DNA of 35,379 bases from Levilactobacillus hammesii DSM 16381 (GTDB lineage Bacteria; Bacillota; Bacilli; Lactobacillales; Lactobacillaceae). A model generated the notes under the pieces. That model did not search any database and was not told the DNA's origin. It saw nothing but the letters and a program-made list of their open reading frames with translations. Position 1 is the first letter of the stretch. Each line of letters starts with the position of its first letter. The DNA lies in the NCBI RefSeq assembly GCF_001434395.1, contig NZ_AZFS01000023.1, positions 1 through 35,379 of the forward strand. The letters are read 5' to 3'. Shown one piece after another: positions 20,234 through 27,954 of this stretch. A program made the translations under genes and the position numbers.

Positions 20234-20285
20234 AAAAAATAAGATATACGGGTGGATTAGCCGGCGATATATCTTATCTTTTTTT
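20234..20285. terminator. terminator separating the DUF262-DUF1524 and DUF2075 genes
   Basis: ATAAGATATA (20239-20248) pairs with TATATCTTAT (20268-20277), with further G/C pairing inside and A/T runs on both outer sides. On the minus strand it follows the DUF262 gene and precedes the DUF2075 promoter. Confidence 0.7.
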
Positions 20286-20355
20286 GGGGGGAGGTGCTGG
20301 CTTGTGGCGGTGAATAGTCACGAATGAGGGCACCTTTGAACCGAGCGTGCTAGGA

Positions 20356-20371
20356 TGTTTCATGTGAAACA
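20356..20371. promoter_or_regulatory. 16-bp parS-like palindrome, second exact copy
   Basis: TGTTTCATGTGAAACA is identical to the site at 11791. It lies between the stop codon of the DUF262-DUF1524 gene and its terminator. It differs from the parS consensus by one central base. Confidence 0.45.
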
Positions 20372-20413
20372 ACGCAGGCCATTTTAAATCAGCGCTTCAT
20401 TTTCTGTGGCCAA

Positions 20414-22519
20414 TTAGTGTGAGGCAACTGGCTCCGATTGCGCCAGTCTGACGGTAATACTGCTGAGTGAATCATCGCTTGCGTTGAGTAGTCGCTGCAA
20501 GTATTTTTTGCGTTCTGAGGCCGAAGAGTTGCCATTAAAGATGCTAATGGTCTGCTCATCACTAACTGCTGATAGCTTGCGATAGTCAGACGTGTCAACT
20601 TCTGAAGCATACTTGATTAGCCACTCATGGTCGTCATTGGCCATTTGAAAGAAGGCGGCGGGATTGTTTAACCATAGTTGATTGGCGAGCGCATTGTATA
20701 GTTCTTTCCAACTCTTAACGGGTTGGCTGGGCTGCTGGTGGAATTTAAACGAGATGGGTTTTCGGCCCTTGGGATCAATATCTTCTAAACTCGTCCAGTC
20801 GGTACTTTCGATACTCAGATCGGAGACATCGGGCACGGGCCAAACGGCTAAGATACGTTGGTACAAATCGGCTTGACGGGACTTAAGGCTATCGGTGTCC
20901 CATTTCGTCAGTCTGGCCAGTTCCTGGTTAAGTCGAATACCAGAGTCGTGGTAGCCATCCGGGGCATCGCGTTTTTCCGCGAAGGTGTGATTACTCATTT
21001 GGGAGTTGAAGCCAGTCAGTGTTAAATTAGCCAACCGGTTAAGCCACGTCAACTGAATATCATGCCAGTCAGGGCCGAGTTCTTTCTTCCAGGCCGTGCT
21101 GAGAGTTTGCGGCATGATGTGTTCGATGGAATAACTGCCATTCTCAGATTTGGTAAATAGATCTTGGGACTCACCATGAACGTTATTCAGTTCGTTCAGG
21201 ATAAACCAGAAGGACTCGGTACGAATGTGGTAATAGTCCTTGGTGTTCAAGGCTTGCAAAACTTCAGCGTTGGTCGGGAAGATTTTGTTTTCCTTGACGG
21301 CGTGAGTTAAGACGGCCTTTAGAGCGACGTCATAGGCCACGGATTGATTGTGACTTAAACGCATGACTTGTCGGTCGAGTGAGGCGAAGAAATTGTTAAG
21401 CCCGGTACTGGGAATACCCACGAATAAGCGACGAGCCAGATATGAGAGAAGGGTTGCGAGCACTTCATTTAAGGACGCCGCCGTAAGCTCTTCTTTTTGC
21501 TCGTGATTAAACACTTGAAGGAGATAGGGCATCATCACATCCATTTTTAAATGTGACAACCGGATTAGAAGTTGCTGGGTCTGGGGATCGTCAAAATTAT
21601 AATTGTAGGGGAACTGAATCTGGGCGTAAGTCTGCGCAATATCTTTTTCATGCTTGAGTTCGGTGTAACGGTCGAAGTTCGGTTGTAACCCGATGTACTG
21701 GCGATAATCAATGTAGATCTTCCCCTTCTTGACGGGCTTTGAAGAGCGCGCCAGTGAGGTGAGGTAGTGTCGGTAGAAATTAGGCACATTTTCGGGGTGA
21801 ACGATCTTCTCAATCGCTTGCCACGTTTCGAAAGCCTTAGCCTGTTCCTCATTTGAGAGGCTCATCAGGAGGTAGTTACGGATTTTATCGGCTTCCGTCA
21901 GACTCAAGCCGGTTGAATTCAAACTTTCAAAAATGAGCTGGGCATCGTCCCCTGGTTGAACGGTAATCACCATCGTTTGTAGCTGCGATTGCAGTAGCGC
22001 AAACCAGTCACTGGCAGAAGTGTCACTCGTGCTGAGCATCGTCTTAAAATAGTGATAGTTGGCCTGGAACAATGAAGGCTGGGCGTCGTCCCCGTGAAGC
22101 AAGACGTCTATGTACTGCGCGGCATCCCCTTTGACGGGATTCAACCGGTTATGGTGGAGCGAGGTGTGATCGTAGCGATCAATAAGGAATCTATCGTTAA
22201 TCATCTGACTCGTTTCGGGATCGGTGGCGGTCATCGCGTCACGTAAAGCGATGAGGAACAACGAAATCGTGGTCAGGCGCTGTTGGCCATCGATGACGGA
22301 GACCTCTGAAATGTTGGCTTGAGTGGTATCGAGAATTAAGCTCCCAATAAAATACTGTTTGAGTTGTTGGTCATGAGCCATGACCATGTCGTCTACGAGT
22401 CGCTGAATCTGTTCAATTCCCCAACTGTAGCGGCGTTGATAGATGGGAATGTTAATCTTTTTGGTATTCTGGATGACTTCCGGAACAATAAACTGTGGGT
22501 TACCTTGCAATTTGGCCAT
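20414..22519 (-). CDS. DUF262-DUF1524 protein (GmrSD-type single-chain restriction-like nuclease)
   Basis: The 701-aa protein begins with a DUF262 domain: IPIYQRRYSWG (24-34) and the nucleotide-binding DGQQR motif (77-81). A DUF1524 HNH-type nuclease follows at about 460-530 (SIEHIMPQTL, then NRLANLTLTGFN and a downstream Lys). Proteins of this build include the type IV GmrSD enzymes, which cut glucosylated or otherwise modified phage DNA after NTP binding, so an anti-phage role is likely. The C-terminal part (about 570-701) is a further domain that I do not recognise. The Shine-Dalgarno AAGGAG abuts ATG 22519 with almost no spacing, which is unusual. The gene stands alone between terminators. 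Confidence 0.85.
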   Translation of the reverse strand: MAKLQGNPQFIVPEVIQNTKKINIPIYQRRYSWGIEQIQRLVDDMVMAHDQQLKQYFIGSLILDTTQANISEVSVIDGQQRLTTISLFLIALRDAMTATDPETSQMINDRFLIDRYDHTSLHHNRLNPVKGDAAQYIDVLLHGDDAQPSLFQANYHYFKTMLSTSDTSASDWFALLQSQLQTMVITVQPGDDAQLIFESLNSTGLSLTEADKIRNYLLMSLSNEEQAKAFETWQAIEKIVHPENVPNFYRHYLTSLARSSKPVKKGKIYIDYRQYIGLQPNFDRYTELKHEKDIAQTYAQIQFPYNYNFDDPQTQQLLIRLSHLKMDVMMPYLLQVFNHEQKEELTAASLNEVLATLLSYLARRLFVGIPSTGLNNFFASLDRQVMRLSHNQSVAYDVALKAVLTHAVKENKIFPTNAEVLQALNTKDYYHIRTESFWFILNELNNVHGESQDLFTKSENGSYSIEHIMPQTLSTAWKKELGPDWHDIQLTWLNRLANLTLTGFNSQMSNHTFAEKRDAPDGYHDSGIRLNQELARLTKWDTDSLKSRQADLYQRILAVWPVPDVSDLSIESTDWTSLEDIDPKGRKPISFKFHQQPSQPVKSWKELYNALANQLWLNNPAAFFQMANDDHEWLIKYASEVDTSDYRKLSAVSDEQTISIFNGNSSASERKKYLQRLLNASDDSLSSITVRLAQSEPVASH

Positions 22520-22746
22520 CTCCTTATAGGTCTTATTTTAAGAGTTGGATTGGAATTAAGAGTTAGGGATAAATGGTGTCTAGCAAGCGGGTTGAAGAAA
22601 AATTGGCGGCATAATGAGGGATTCATACGTCGCTTTCTAGGGGCCACGCAAGGTTGTCTGAGTGAGACCGATCTCTGATTTTTAGTGTGGGTAGCCGCGG
22701 TGTTTGGCGTGAGAAGTAGTCAGTTTTAATGAGTACTAAGGCCAGT

Positions 22747-23334
22747 TTACGGCGTCTTAATGTACCAAGTTCCCTGACTTTTGAGCATTTTCCAAGACAC
22801 AATGGCATGCTTGCCGCGTAACGGCTGCGTATTGAATCGGTGGCTCGCGGTTGTTCGCCAAGTGTACAAGTGATCATTCACCCTAATCCCGCCAATTACG
22901 GGAGCATGGACCCAATAATGATCGGTGATGTATTTTGTCTGGCCATTTTTAGACCGGGTGATGGAATAGCGATTCCACTGTGATTTACCGACGTGTTCCA
23001 ACATGAACTGAGACGGCTTGGGCTGTCTCGTGACTAACTTAACGGCCTTTTTCGAAAGTCGATGCCGGGCTTTATCTTGTTTGAGCGTCAAACGTTGACT
23101 GTTCCACAAGTGCGTGTCGGCATACTTGCTGGTAAAGTGCATCGTGACGACCTTGCCATGATTAAATTTCCCCATATGGTCATGATCGATAAACCAATTA
23201 CCTTTAATTGAAACCGGCACCTTACTGAGCTTATGAGCGGCTTGTGTCTGCAACGCTGATCCTGTTAGCAAGGCAGCGCCCATTGAAGCGACCATTAATA
23301 ACCCACAAACAACCGCTTCAATCTGTCGTAACAT
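22747..23334 (-). CDS. small secreted protein of unknown function
   Basis: The 195-aa product has a signal peptide (MLRQIEAVVCGLLMVASMGA, cleavage around TQAA/HK at 35) and a basic, Tyr/Trp/His-rich mature part with no family I can name. The ATG at 23334 is preferred over 23352 because AAAGGGG then lies 8 nt upstream. The mature sequence contains pairs such as GNWFIDHDHMG and GTWYIKTP, which suggest two related beta-rich units as seen in small exported lactobacillar proteins. It is monocistronic and on the minus strand. Function not assigned. Confidence 0.7.
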   Translation of the reverse strand: MLRQIEAVVCGLLMVASMGAALLTGSALQTQAAHKLSKVPVSIKGNWFIDHDHMGKFNHGKVVTMHFTSKYADTHLWNSQRLTLKQDKARHRLSKKAVKLVTRQPKPSQFMLEHVGKSQWNRYSITRSKNGQTKYITDHYWVHAPVIGGIRVNDHLYTWRTTASHRFNTQPLRGKHAIVSWKMLKSQGTWYIKTP

Positions 23335-23482
23335 GGTGGATTCCCCTTTCATAAAATTAATTATTACCGTTAACTATATTACTTTGATTAGCAGTATCTA
23401 CTTTTATCAACCAGATGTCAATCAAAGTAAATCATAATAAATTAAATATAAACCCGTTAAAAAGGAGACCTGAATATAACTT

Positions 23483-23533
23483 AAAAACTGGATTTTTCAG
23501 AAACTCAAAAGTTCTGAAAAATTCAGTTTTTTT
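23483..23533 (+). terminator. orphan terminator-like hairpin upstream of the merR gene
   Basis: AAAAACTGGATTTTTCAGAA on the left pairs with TTCTGAAAAATTCAGTTTTT on the right around a CTCAAAAG-type loop, followed by more T. No gene on the plus strand precedes it since the secreted-protein gene diverges. It may end a short untranslated transcript, or insulate merR. A ribosome-site-like AAGGAG (23462-23467) without a start codon lies just before. Confidence 0.65.
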
Positions 23534-23553
23534 GTCGTTTTTAACATTTCCGC

Positions 23554-23584
23554 TTGACCGTGTGGTTACCACACGGTTTATGAT
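23554..23584 (+). promoter_or_regulatory. MerR-type promoter with 19-bp spacer and operator dyad
   Basis: TTGACC (23554-23559) and TATGAT (23579-23584) are separated by 19 nt. The spacer contains the perfect dyad CCGTGTGG-TTA-CCACACGG (23558-23576). An over-long spacer with a central dyad is the signature of promoters that MerR proteins twist into an active form, so the gene is probably autoregulated. Confidence 0.85.
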
Positions 23585-23618
23585 GAACACATCACTTAAA
23601 CATTAGGGGGATCTGAAA

Positions 23619-24353
23619 ATGGCAGAATTTACCAGTGGCCAATTGGCCGACTTGGGTGGCGTTAAGAAAAGCACGTTGCGCCATTATCTGGATATCGGAC
23701 TGGTGGTGCCCACCCGAACCACCGCAGCTGGCTATCAGCTCTTCGACCAGCACCAACTGTACCAGCTTTATTACATTCGCTTTTTACGGCAACTGGGCTA
23801 TGCGTTGCCCAAGATTCATGAATTATTGGCGCAGACAGACGTGACCGCCGAACTGCAGAATTTGCAGACACGGGTGACCCAACAGATTCAACAGTTGCAA
23901 GCGACGCAGCAGACGATTACGGAGTTACTGGATCTCCAGCAAAAGGCGCCGCTGAACACCCTCCTCTTCCAGGAACGTCCCGAACGTCACTTTCGGAGAT
24001 TATCGCCCGAGGCCGTCGATCAACTGGAAATCCGGAATGCCCAATCCCTGGGAGAACGGGGACAGTTACACCAGCTCGATCCCGTCATTTACTTTAAAGC
24101 ACCGGGACAAGCCGTCATGACCGGTCAACAGACAGAACGGGCGGGGGATTGGACGTTGCCAGCCGGAACGTACGCGGTCAAACAGATAGCGGTCGCAGAC
24201 GCCGATGATATTTCACAGGCCGTAACGGTCTTCTTACAGGATCCGCTGTTACAGCTGGCCCAGCAACCGGACCTGCTGATTTACGAAAACCTGGGCTTGT
24301 CGCTAGTTTACAGCCAGGAAGTAATCTATACCCTGGAGGTGCGGTTGCGATGA
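23619..24353 (+). CDS. MerR-family transcriptional activator with effector-binding C-terminus
   Basis: The 244-aa regulator has an N-terminal MerR winged-helix domain (about 1-70: FTSGQLADLGGVKKSTLRHY, then LYYIRFLRQLGYALPKIHEL), a dimerising coiled coil (about 80-110, Gln/Leu-rich) and a C-terminal domain from about 125 resembling GyrI-like multidrug-sensing domains (HFRRLSPEAV, PAGTYAV, YENLG). The start codon follows GGGGGA. A dyad-bearing 19-bp-spaced promoter directly precedes it. The 4-nt overlap with the acetyltransferase gene implies co-expression, so the inducer may be a compound that the GNAT modifies. Ligand unknown. Confidence 0.88.
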   Translation: MAEFTSGQLADLGGVKKSTLRHYLDIGLVVPTRTTAAGYQLFDQHQLYQLYYIRFLRQLGYALPKIHELLAQTDVTAELQNLQTRVTQQIQQLQATQQTITELLDLQQKAPLNTLLFQERPERHFRRLSPEAVDQLEIRNAQSLGERGQLHQLDPVIYFKAPGQAVMTGQQTERAGDWTLPAGTYAVKQIAVADADDISQAVTVFLQDPLLQLAQQPDLLIYENLGLSLVYSQEVIYTLEVRLR

Positions 24354-24970
24354 CGATCATGTGGGCGTCTCGGGTACACCGGCTGGATGCGGTCGCACTG
24401 GGCCAGTTATTTCAGCAGGGGTTTCATGGAAAATTTATGAAGTTCGGCTTCACAGCGACCACCGCTCAGGCAGGAAGTCGCTTGATCGGGGAATATCTCC
24501 AACAGTTTTGTCGGCAGAATCTCGTAGTTTCTATTCAAGGAGGACATCTCAATGGCTGCTTATTACTCAATGATGGGAAAAAAGCTCTCGGTTACCATAC
24601 TTTCTTGCATCGTCTGGGGCAGACTCTGCCTTGGCGCGATCGTCTTAGGTTGTTACTATTTCTGGGGTTGCTAGATCAACCAGTGCCCGCAGACAGCATT
24701 TACATTGATTTTGTGGCGGTGGCGCCAGCACAACGTGGGCACGGCATTGGGACGGCGCTGTTACGCTTTTGTCAGCGGCGATGTACGCGACTTTCGCTCA
24801 GCGTGGTCACGGCCAACCGCACGGCGTATCAGCTTTACCAGAAATTGGGATTTTGTGAGGCGCGAACGCAGCAAAGTCAGCTCACGCAGTGGTGGTTTGG
24901 CTTTACGGAATGGTCGGAAATGCAGTGGTCAGTAGCGCCTCAATTTAAAACGCCTACCATCCAGGTCTAA
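24350..24970 (+). CDS. GNAT-family acetyltransferase
   Basis: The 206-aa protein carries the acetyl-CoA-binding motif A in its second half (IDFVAVAPAQRGHGIGTALL) and the C-terminal SVVTANRTAYQLYQKLGF signature of GNAT enzymes. The N-terminal third is variable. It overlaps merR by ATGA and ends in a terminator that begins inside its coding sequence, so merR-GNAT forms a closed two-gene unit. The substrate could be a drug, polyamine or protein; the MerR partner with a drug-sensor-like domain hints at a small-molecule toxin. Confidence 0.85.
   Translation: MTIMWASRVHRLDAVALGQLFQQGFHGKFMKFGFTATTAQAGSRLIGEYLQQFCRQNLVVSIQGGHLNGCLLLNDGKKALGYHTFLHRLGQTLPWRDRLRLLLFLGLLDQPVPADSIYIDFVAVAPAQRGHGIGTALLRFCQRRCTRLSLSVVTANRTAYQLYQKLGFCEARTQQSQLTQWWFGFTEWSEMQWSVAPQFKTPTIQV
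24552..24674 (+). CDS. possible nested 40-codon membrane-peptide gene inside the GNAT gene
   Basis: In another frame within the acetyltransferase gene, an ATG at 24552 follows a consensus AAGGAGG (24538-24544) at good spacing. It opens a 40-codon frame ending TAG at 24674. The peptide starts MAAYYSMMGKKLSVTILSC and continues with a hydrophobic stretch rich in Cys, Leu and Ile. The ribosome site is the main support. It could be a coincidence of the GGHL-coding sequence, so confidence is low. Confidence 0.22.
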   Translation: MAAYYSMMGKKLSVTILSCIVWGRLCLGAIVLGCYYFWGC

Positions 24971-24990
24971 CTGGTGTGGCGGGCGTTTTT
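24947..24990 (+). terminator. terminator overlapping the end of the GNAT gene
   Basis: AAAACGCC followed by CATCCAG pairs with CTGGTGTG and GGGCGTTTT around a 6-nt loop. The left arm lies inside the last codons of the gene. It also faces the convergent oxidoreductase gene. Confidence 0.75.
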
Positions 24991-25000
24991 GATTTGGCGA

Positions 25001-26014
25001 TTATTCCCCAATATTAAGAATGATTTTGCCGCGTGCATGGCCGCCACGGGCGTGTGCCAGGGCTTGATCCACCTGGCTCAGCGGGAAGGTGCGATCAATG
25101 GTGGGATGCCAGGCGTCTTGTTCAATCAAATCCGTGAGTACTTGCAACTGTCGGCCACTGGGGGTCATGAAGAGGAAGTGGTAGCGCGTCTTGGTCTGCC
25201 GGGCCAGTCGCGTGAGTTTGTGGGCGGCCAGAGCAAAGAGCGCACGCTTCCAGTGCGGTAAGCCGTAATCCTTGGCAAATTTGGCGGTCGGCAGTCCAGA
25301 AACGCTGACAACCGTGCCGCCGGGCTTAACCACTCGGAAGGCCTGTTCCAGTGTCGTACCGCCGCGCGTGTCAAAGACCGCATCGTAGTCGGTTAGCGTT
25401 TCGGCGAAGTCTTCCGTATGGTAGTCAATCGCGCGGTCGGCTCCCAGGCAGGTGACGAGCTCAAAGTTCTTGCGGCTGGCCGTGGTGGCGACGTAGGCCC
25501 CCATTCGTTTGGCGAGGGGGATGGCAATGGTCCCAATGCCGCCAGCGCCACCCTGGATCAAAACTTTTTGGCCGGGAGTCAGGTGCATGAGGTCGTGTAG
25601 GGCCTGGTAGCTGGTCAGGCCGACGAGGGGGATTGCGGCGGCCTCCTGATAGGTGAGGTGTCGCGGCATCAGGGCAATGTCGGCGGTCGCCACCGCGATA
25701 TAGTCGGCGAAGGTACCGATGTGATTCTTCTGGGGCCGGCCGTAGACGGCGTCCCCCACCTTAAATTGCGTGACCCGCTTGCCCACCGCAACGACTTCGC
25801 CGGCAAAATCACTGCCAATCGTGAGTGGCATCGGGTAGGTTAGGAGTAACTTCAACCCGCCGGCCATGGTTTTAAGATCAATCGGGTTAATGCTGGCCGC
25901 CTTGATTTTAACCAGCACCTCGTGATCTCGCGGTGTGGGGATCGGAATGGTCTGAAGGGTAGGGGTCGTTTGGTGATAGTGGGTAATTTGCGCAGCTTGC
26001 ATGGATGATGTCAT
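25001..26014 (-). CDS. NADPH-dependent quinone oxidoreductase-like MDR enzyme
   Basis: This 337-aa zinc-independent medium-chain reductase has a GroES-like N-terminus (VLVKIKAASINPIDLKT, GSDFAGEVVAVG) and a Rossmann fold with GGAGGIG at 155-161. The Cys/His zinc ligands of alcohol dehydrogenases are absent, as in quinone or enone reductases (QOR). It is transcribed divergently from an arsR-type regulator with closely spaced promoters, suggesting that ArsR controls it. It probably reduces reactive quinones or enones. The alternative in-frame ATG (Met5) is possible; the ribosome site is weak for both. Confidence 0.85.
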   Translation of the reverse strand: MTSSMQAAQITHYHQTTPTLQTIPIPTPRDHEVLVKIKAASINPIDLKTMAGGLKLLLTYPMPLTIGSDFAGEVVAVGKRVTQFKVGDAVYGRPQKNHIGTFADYIAVATADIALMPRHLTYQEAAAIPLVGLTSYQALHDLMHLTPGQKVLIQGGAGGIGTIAIPLAKRMGAYVATTASRKNFELVTCLGADRAIDYHTEDFAETLTDYDAVFDTRGGTTLEQAFRVVKPGGTVVSVSGLPTAKFAKDYGLPHWKRALFALAAHKLTRLARQTKTRYHFLFMTPSGRQLQVLTDLIEQDAWHPTIDRTFPLSQVDQALAHARGGHARGKIILNIGE

Positions 26015-26059
26015 GAGTGAAAACTTCTTTCCGTTGAAATTTTTAAACGATTAAGCTGT

Positions 26060-26088
26060 ATGTTAGTGGATTGGTTTAAAAATGTCAA
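26060..26088 (-). promoter_or_regulatory. promoter of the oxidoreductase gene
   Basis: On the minus strand TTGACA (26083-26088) and TAACAT (26060-26065) are exactly 17 nt apart. The spacer carries TTTAAACC, a motif repeated (as GGTTTAA) at the opposing promoter, a possible ArsR operator element. Confidence 0.7.
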
Positions 26089-26125
26089 CGAATAAATCAC
26101 GTTGATAAATCCTAGACCATCAGGA

Positions 26126-26154
26126 TTGACAGGCGCGTTTTTATGTGGTTTAAT
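26126..26154 (+). promoter_or_regulatory. promoter of the arsR-type/DJ-1 operon
   Basis: TTGACA (26126-26131) and TTTAAT (26149-26154) are spaced by 17 nt. GGTTTAA occurs twice across and just after the -10, and again near the divergent promoter, so a shared operator is plausible. Confidence 0.7.
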
Positions 26155-26187
26155 GGTTTAAAATATTGAACGACAGGTGAGGCTATC

Positions 26188-26523
26188 TTGGCAAATTTAA
26201 CGAAATTAAAACACGAATTCACACGGTCCAGTGACTTTTTAATCGCTATTGGGGACCAAAAACGGCAGAACATCATCGTGGCGCTGCTCGATGAAAAGGT
26301 GATTCATCAAGGCTTACAGGTGACGGATTTGGTGGGGGTGACGGGCTTGTCCCGTCCCGCGATTTCCCATCACTTGAAGATCTTGAAGGACGCTAGGCTC
26401 GTGGATTATCGCCGCGAGGGCACGAAGAATTTCTACTACTTGACGCACCAAACGAAAGAAATTGATCAGTTGAAGACGCTTTTGGATCACATCACGGAGG
26501 TCATGGCATGCAATCGTCAATGA
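26188..26523 (+). CDS. ArsR-family winged-helix repressor
   Basis: This 111-aa regulator has a winged helix with the recognition segment GLSRPAISHHLKILKDARLV and wing DYRREGTKNFYYLT, typical of ArsR/SmtB proteins. No obvious metal-binding Cys cluster is present, so a redox or small-molecule signal is more likely. It starts with TTG 26188 behind AGGTGAGG. The end overlaps the DJ-1-like gene by 16 nt, so the two are co-transcribed. It is divergent from the quinone-oxidoreductase gene. Confidence 0.88.
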   Translation: MANLTKLKHEFTRSSDFLIAIGDQKRQNIIVALLDEKVIHQGLQVTDLVGVTGLSRPAISHHLKILKDARLVDYRREGTKNFYYLTHQTKEIDQLKTLLDHITEVMACNRQ

Positions 26524-27200
26524 AGAAAAAGGTTTTAATCGTCCTCACCAACACGACGCGTTACGGGGAAACGAATGATCCCACCGGTTTGTGGTTGGGT
26601 GAGGCCACCGAGTTTGCACTAATCCTGCAGCAGGCCGGGGTGCAGGTGGACTACGTGAGTCCACGGGGCGGCTTCGTTCCCTTGGACCCGCGGAGCATGA
26701 AGTATACCGATGCGGAGATCATGCAATTTTACGAAACCGCCGATTTTCAGCAACGCGCGTTGACCGCTTCGCTGGCGCCCAATCAGGTTGATCCGGAGGC
26801 GTACGCCGCGATCTACTATGCCGGCGGGCACGGTGTCATGTGGGACTTCCCGGATAACCAACCCTTGCAGCAGATTGCGGCTAAAATCTACGCTAACGGT
26901 GGTTTCGTCACGTCCGTTTGCCATGGGATTGCGGGTCTGCTGAATATCAAGACGGCCGCGGGGGACTATCTCATCGCCGGCCGTGAAATTACCGGTTTTA
27001 CCAAGAGCGAAGAGTGGCTGGCGGGAAAGAAAGCCGTGGTGCCGTTCTTTAATCAAGCCGCTGCGGAAAAACGGGGCGCACACTTCAACAAGCGCCGGGC
27101 CTACCGCGAGTACGCCATTCAGGATGGGCAATTGATCACGGGCCAGAATCCCTTCTCGGCCAAGGCGGTCGCGCGGCTGTTGATGAAGAACCTGGCGTAA
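26508..27200 (+). CDS. DJ-1/PfpI (Hsp31-like) class I glutamine amidotransferase-fold protein
   Basis: The 230-aa protein shows the nucleophile elbow TSVCHGIAGL with Cys138-His139, the acidic Glu32 in WLGEATEF, and the GGHGVMWDF loop, as in Hsp31-like proteins and glyoxalase III-type enzymes. These act on methylglyoxal or repair electrophile-damaged protein. The start at 26508 is 7 nt after GGAGG. Its overlap with arsR and the neighbouring oxidoreductase make a reactive-carbonyl or quinone stress response the best guess. The exact reaction is not certain. Confidence 0.85.
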   Translation: MQSSMKKKVLIVLTNTTRYGETNDPTGLWLGEATEFALILQQAGVQVDYVSPRGGFVPLDPRSMKYTDAEIMQFYETADFQQRALTASLAPNQVDPEAYAAIYYAGGHGVMWDFPDNQPLQQIAAKIYANGGFVTSVCHGIAGLLNIKTAAGDYLIAGREITGFTKSEEWLAGKKAVVPFFNQAAAEKRGAHFNKRRAYREYAIQDGQLITGQNPFSAKAVARLLMKNLA

Positions 27201-27295
27201 CTGAAAAGATCGACAGCTGCCAAGCAAATCGCTTCTCTTCGGCGCCCAACTCTCGTAGACTTAATCCTATAAGCTTCAGCGAAAGGGTGGTTTAG

Positions 27296-27895
27296 ATGGA
27301 AATTGGCGTTGTAGGTTCTGGAACGGTGGGCACGATTTTAACGCAGACGTTCAGTCGTGGTGACAATGAAATCTTGCTCAGTCATGCGGGCGGTGCCGCT
27401 AGCTTGGCCGAACGGCGGGATGAGTTTGCGGCCAACGTTCAGTTTGGCGAGGTCGCGGCGGCCTTACAACAGCCGCTGGTCATTGTAGCCGTGCCGTTTA
27501 GCATTGTCCCCGATGTGTTGCGGCAGGTCGCCGACTATCAACAACGGATCGTGGTGGATGTGACCAATCAGTTTACCGCCGACTTTAAGAAGATCGACAC
27601 GCGCCCACTGACGGGAAGTGAGGTCGTGGCGGCGGCTGCCAACAATGCGCGCGTGATTAAGGCCTTTAACACCTTACCCCACGAACTTATGACGGGTAAA
27701 GTGGACGGTCCCGGTCGACGCGTGCTGTTCTACGCGGGTGACGATCGGGAGGCGAAAAAGACCTTTGCGGCACTGGTTAAGCCGCTCAACTTTCGACCAG
27801 TTAATCTGGGGAAGCTGCGGCACGGCGGAAGTGTCATGCAGGTCGGTGGCGGCCTGGGACACACGGCATTTGTCCAACTGGATGAGCATATTTAG
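27296..27895 (+). CDS. COG2085 NADP-binding oxidoreductase (F420-dependent-reductase-like)
   Basis: The 199-aa Rossmann protein starts MEIGVVGSGTVGTILTQ with the dinucleotide motif GSGTVG (7-12), followed by ALQQPLVIVAVPFSIVPDVL and VIKAFNTLPHELM, as in the COG2085 family often labelled NADPH-dependent F420 reductase. Lactobacilli lack F420, so the substrate must differ. The ribosome site is AAAGGGTGG. It follows the DJ-1 gene by 95 nt and may be transcribed with it or alone; its context suggests a redox role. Confidence 0.82.
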   Translation: MEIGVVGSGTVGTILTQTFSRGDNEILLSHAGGAASLAERRDEFAANVQFGEVAAALQQPLVIVAVPFSIVPDVLRQVADYQQRIVVDVTNQFTADFKKIDTRPLTGSEVVAAAANNARVIKAFNTLPHELMTGKVDGPGRRVLFYAGDDREAKKTFAALVKPLNFRPVNLGKLRHGGSVMQVGGGLGHTAFVQLDEHI

Positions 27896-27954
27896 GTCGT
27901 CTGTTTCAGGCAAAATAAGCGCTCACGATGAGCCGTTTTTGAGGAGGTCCGGTC

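Noticed and set aside
20389-20610. Short minus-strand frame near the 3' end of the DUF262-DUF1524 gene
   Set aside because: It overlaps that gene in another frame and has no supporting signal.
26619-27227. 202-codon minus-strand frame opposite the DJ-1-like gene
   Set aside because: The plus-strand gene has a catalytic motif, ribosome site and operon context; the opposite frame has none.
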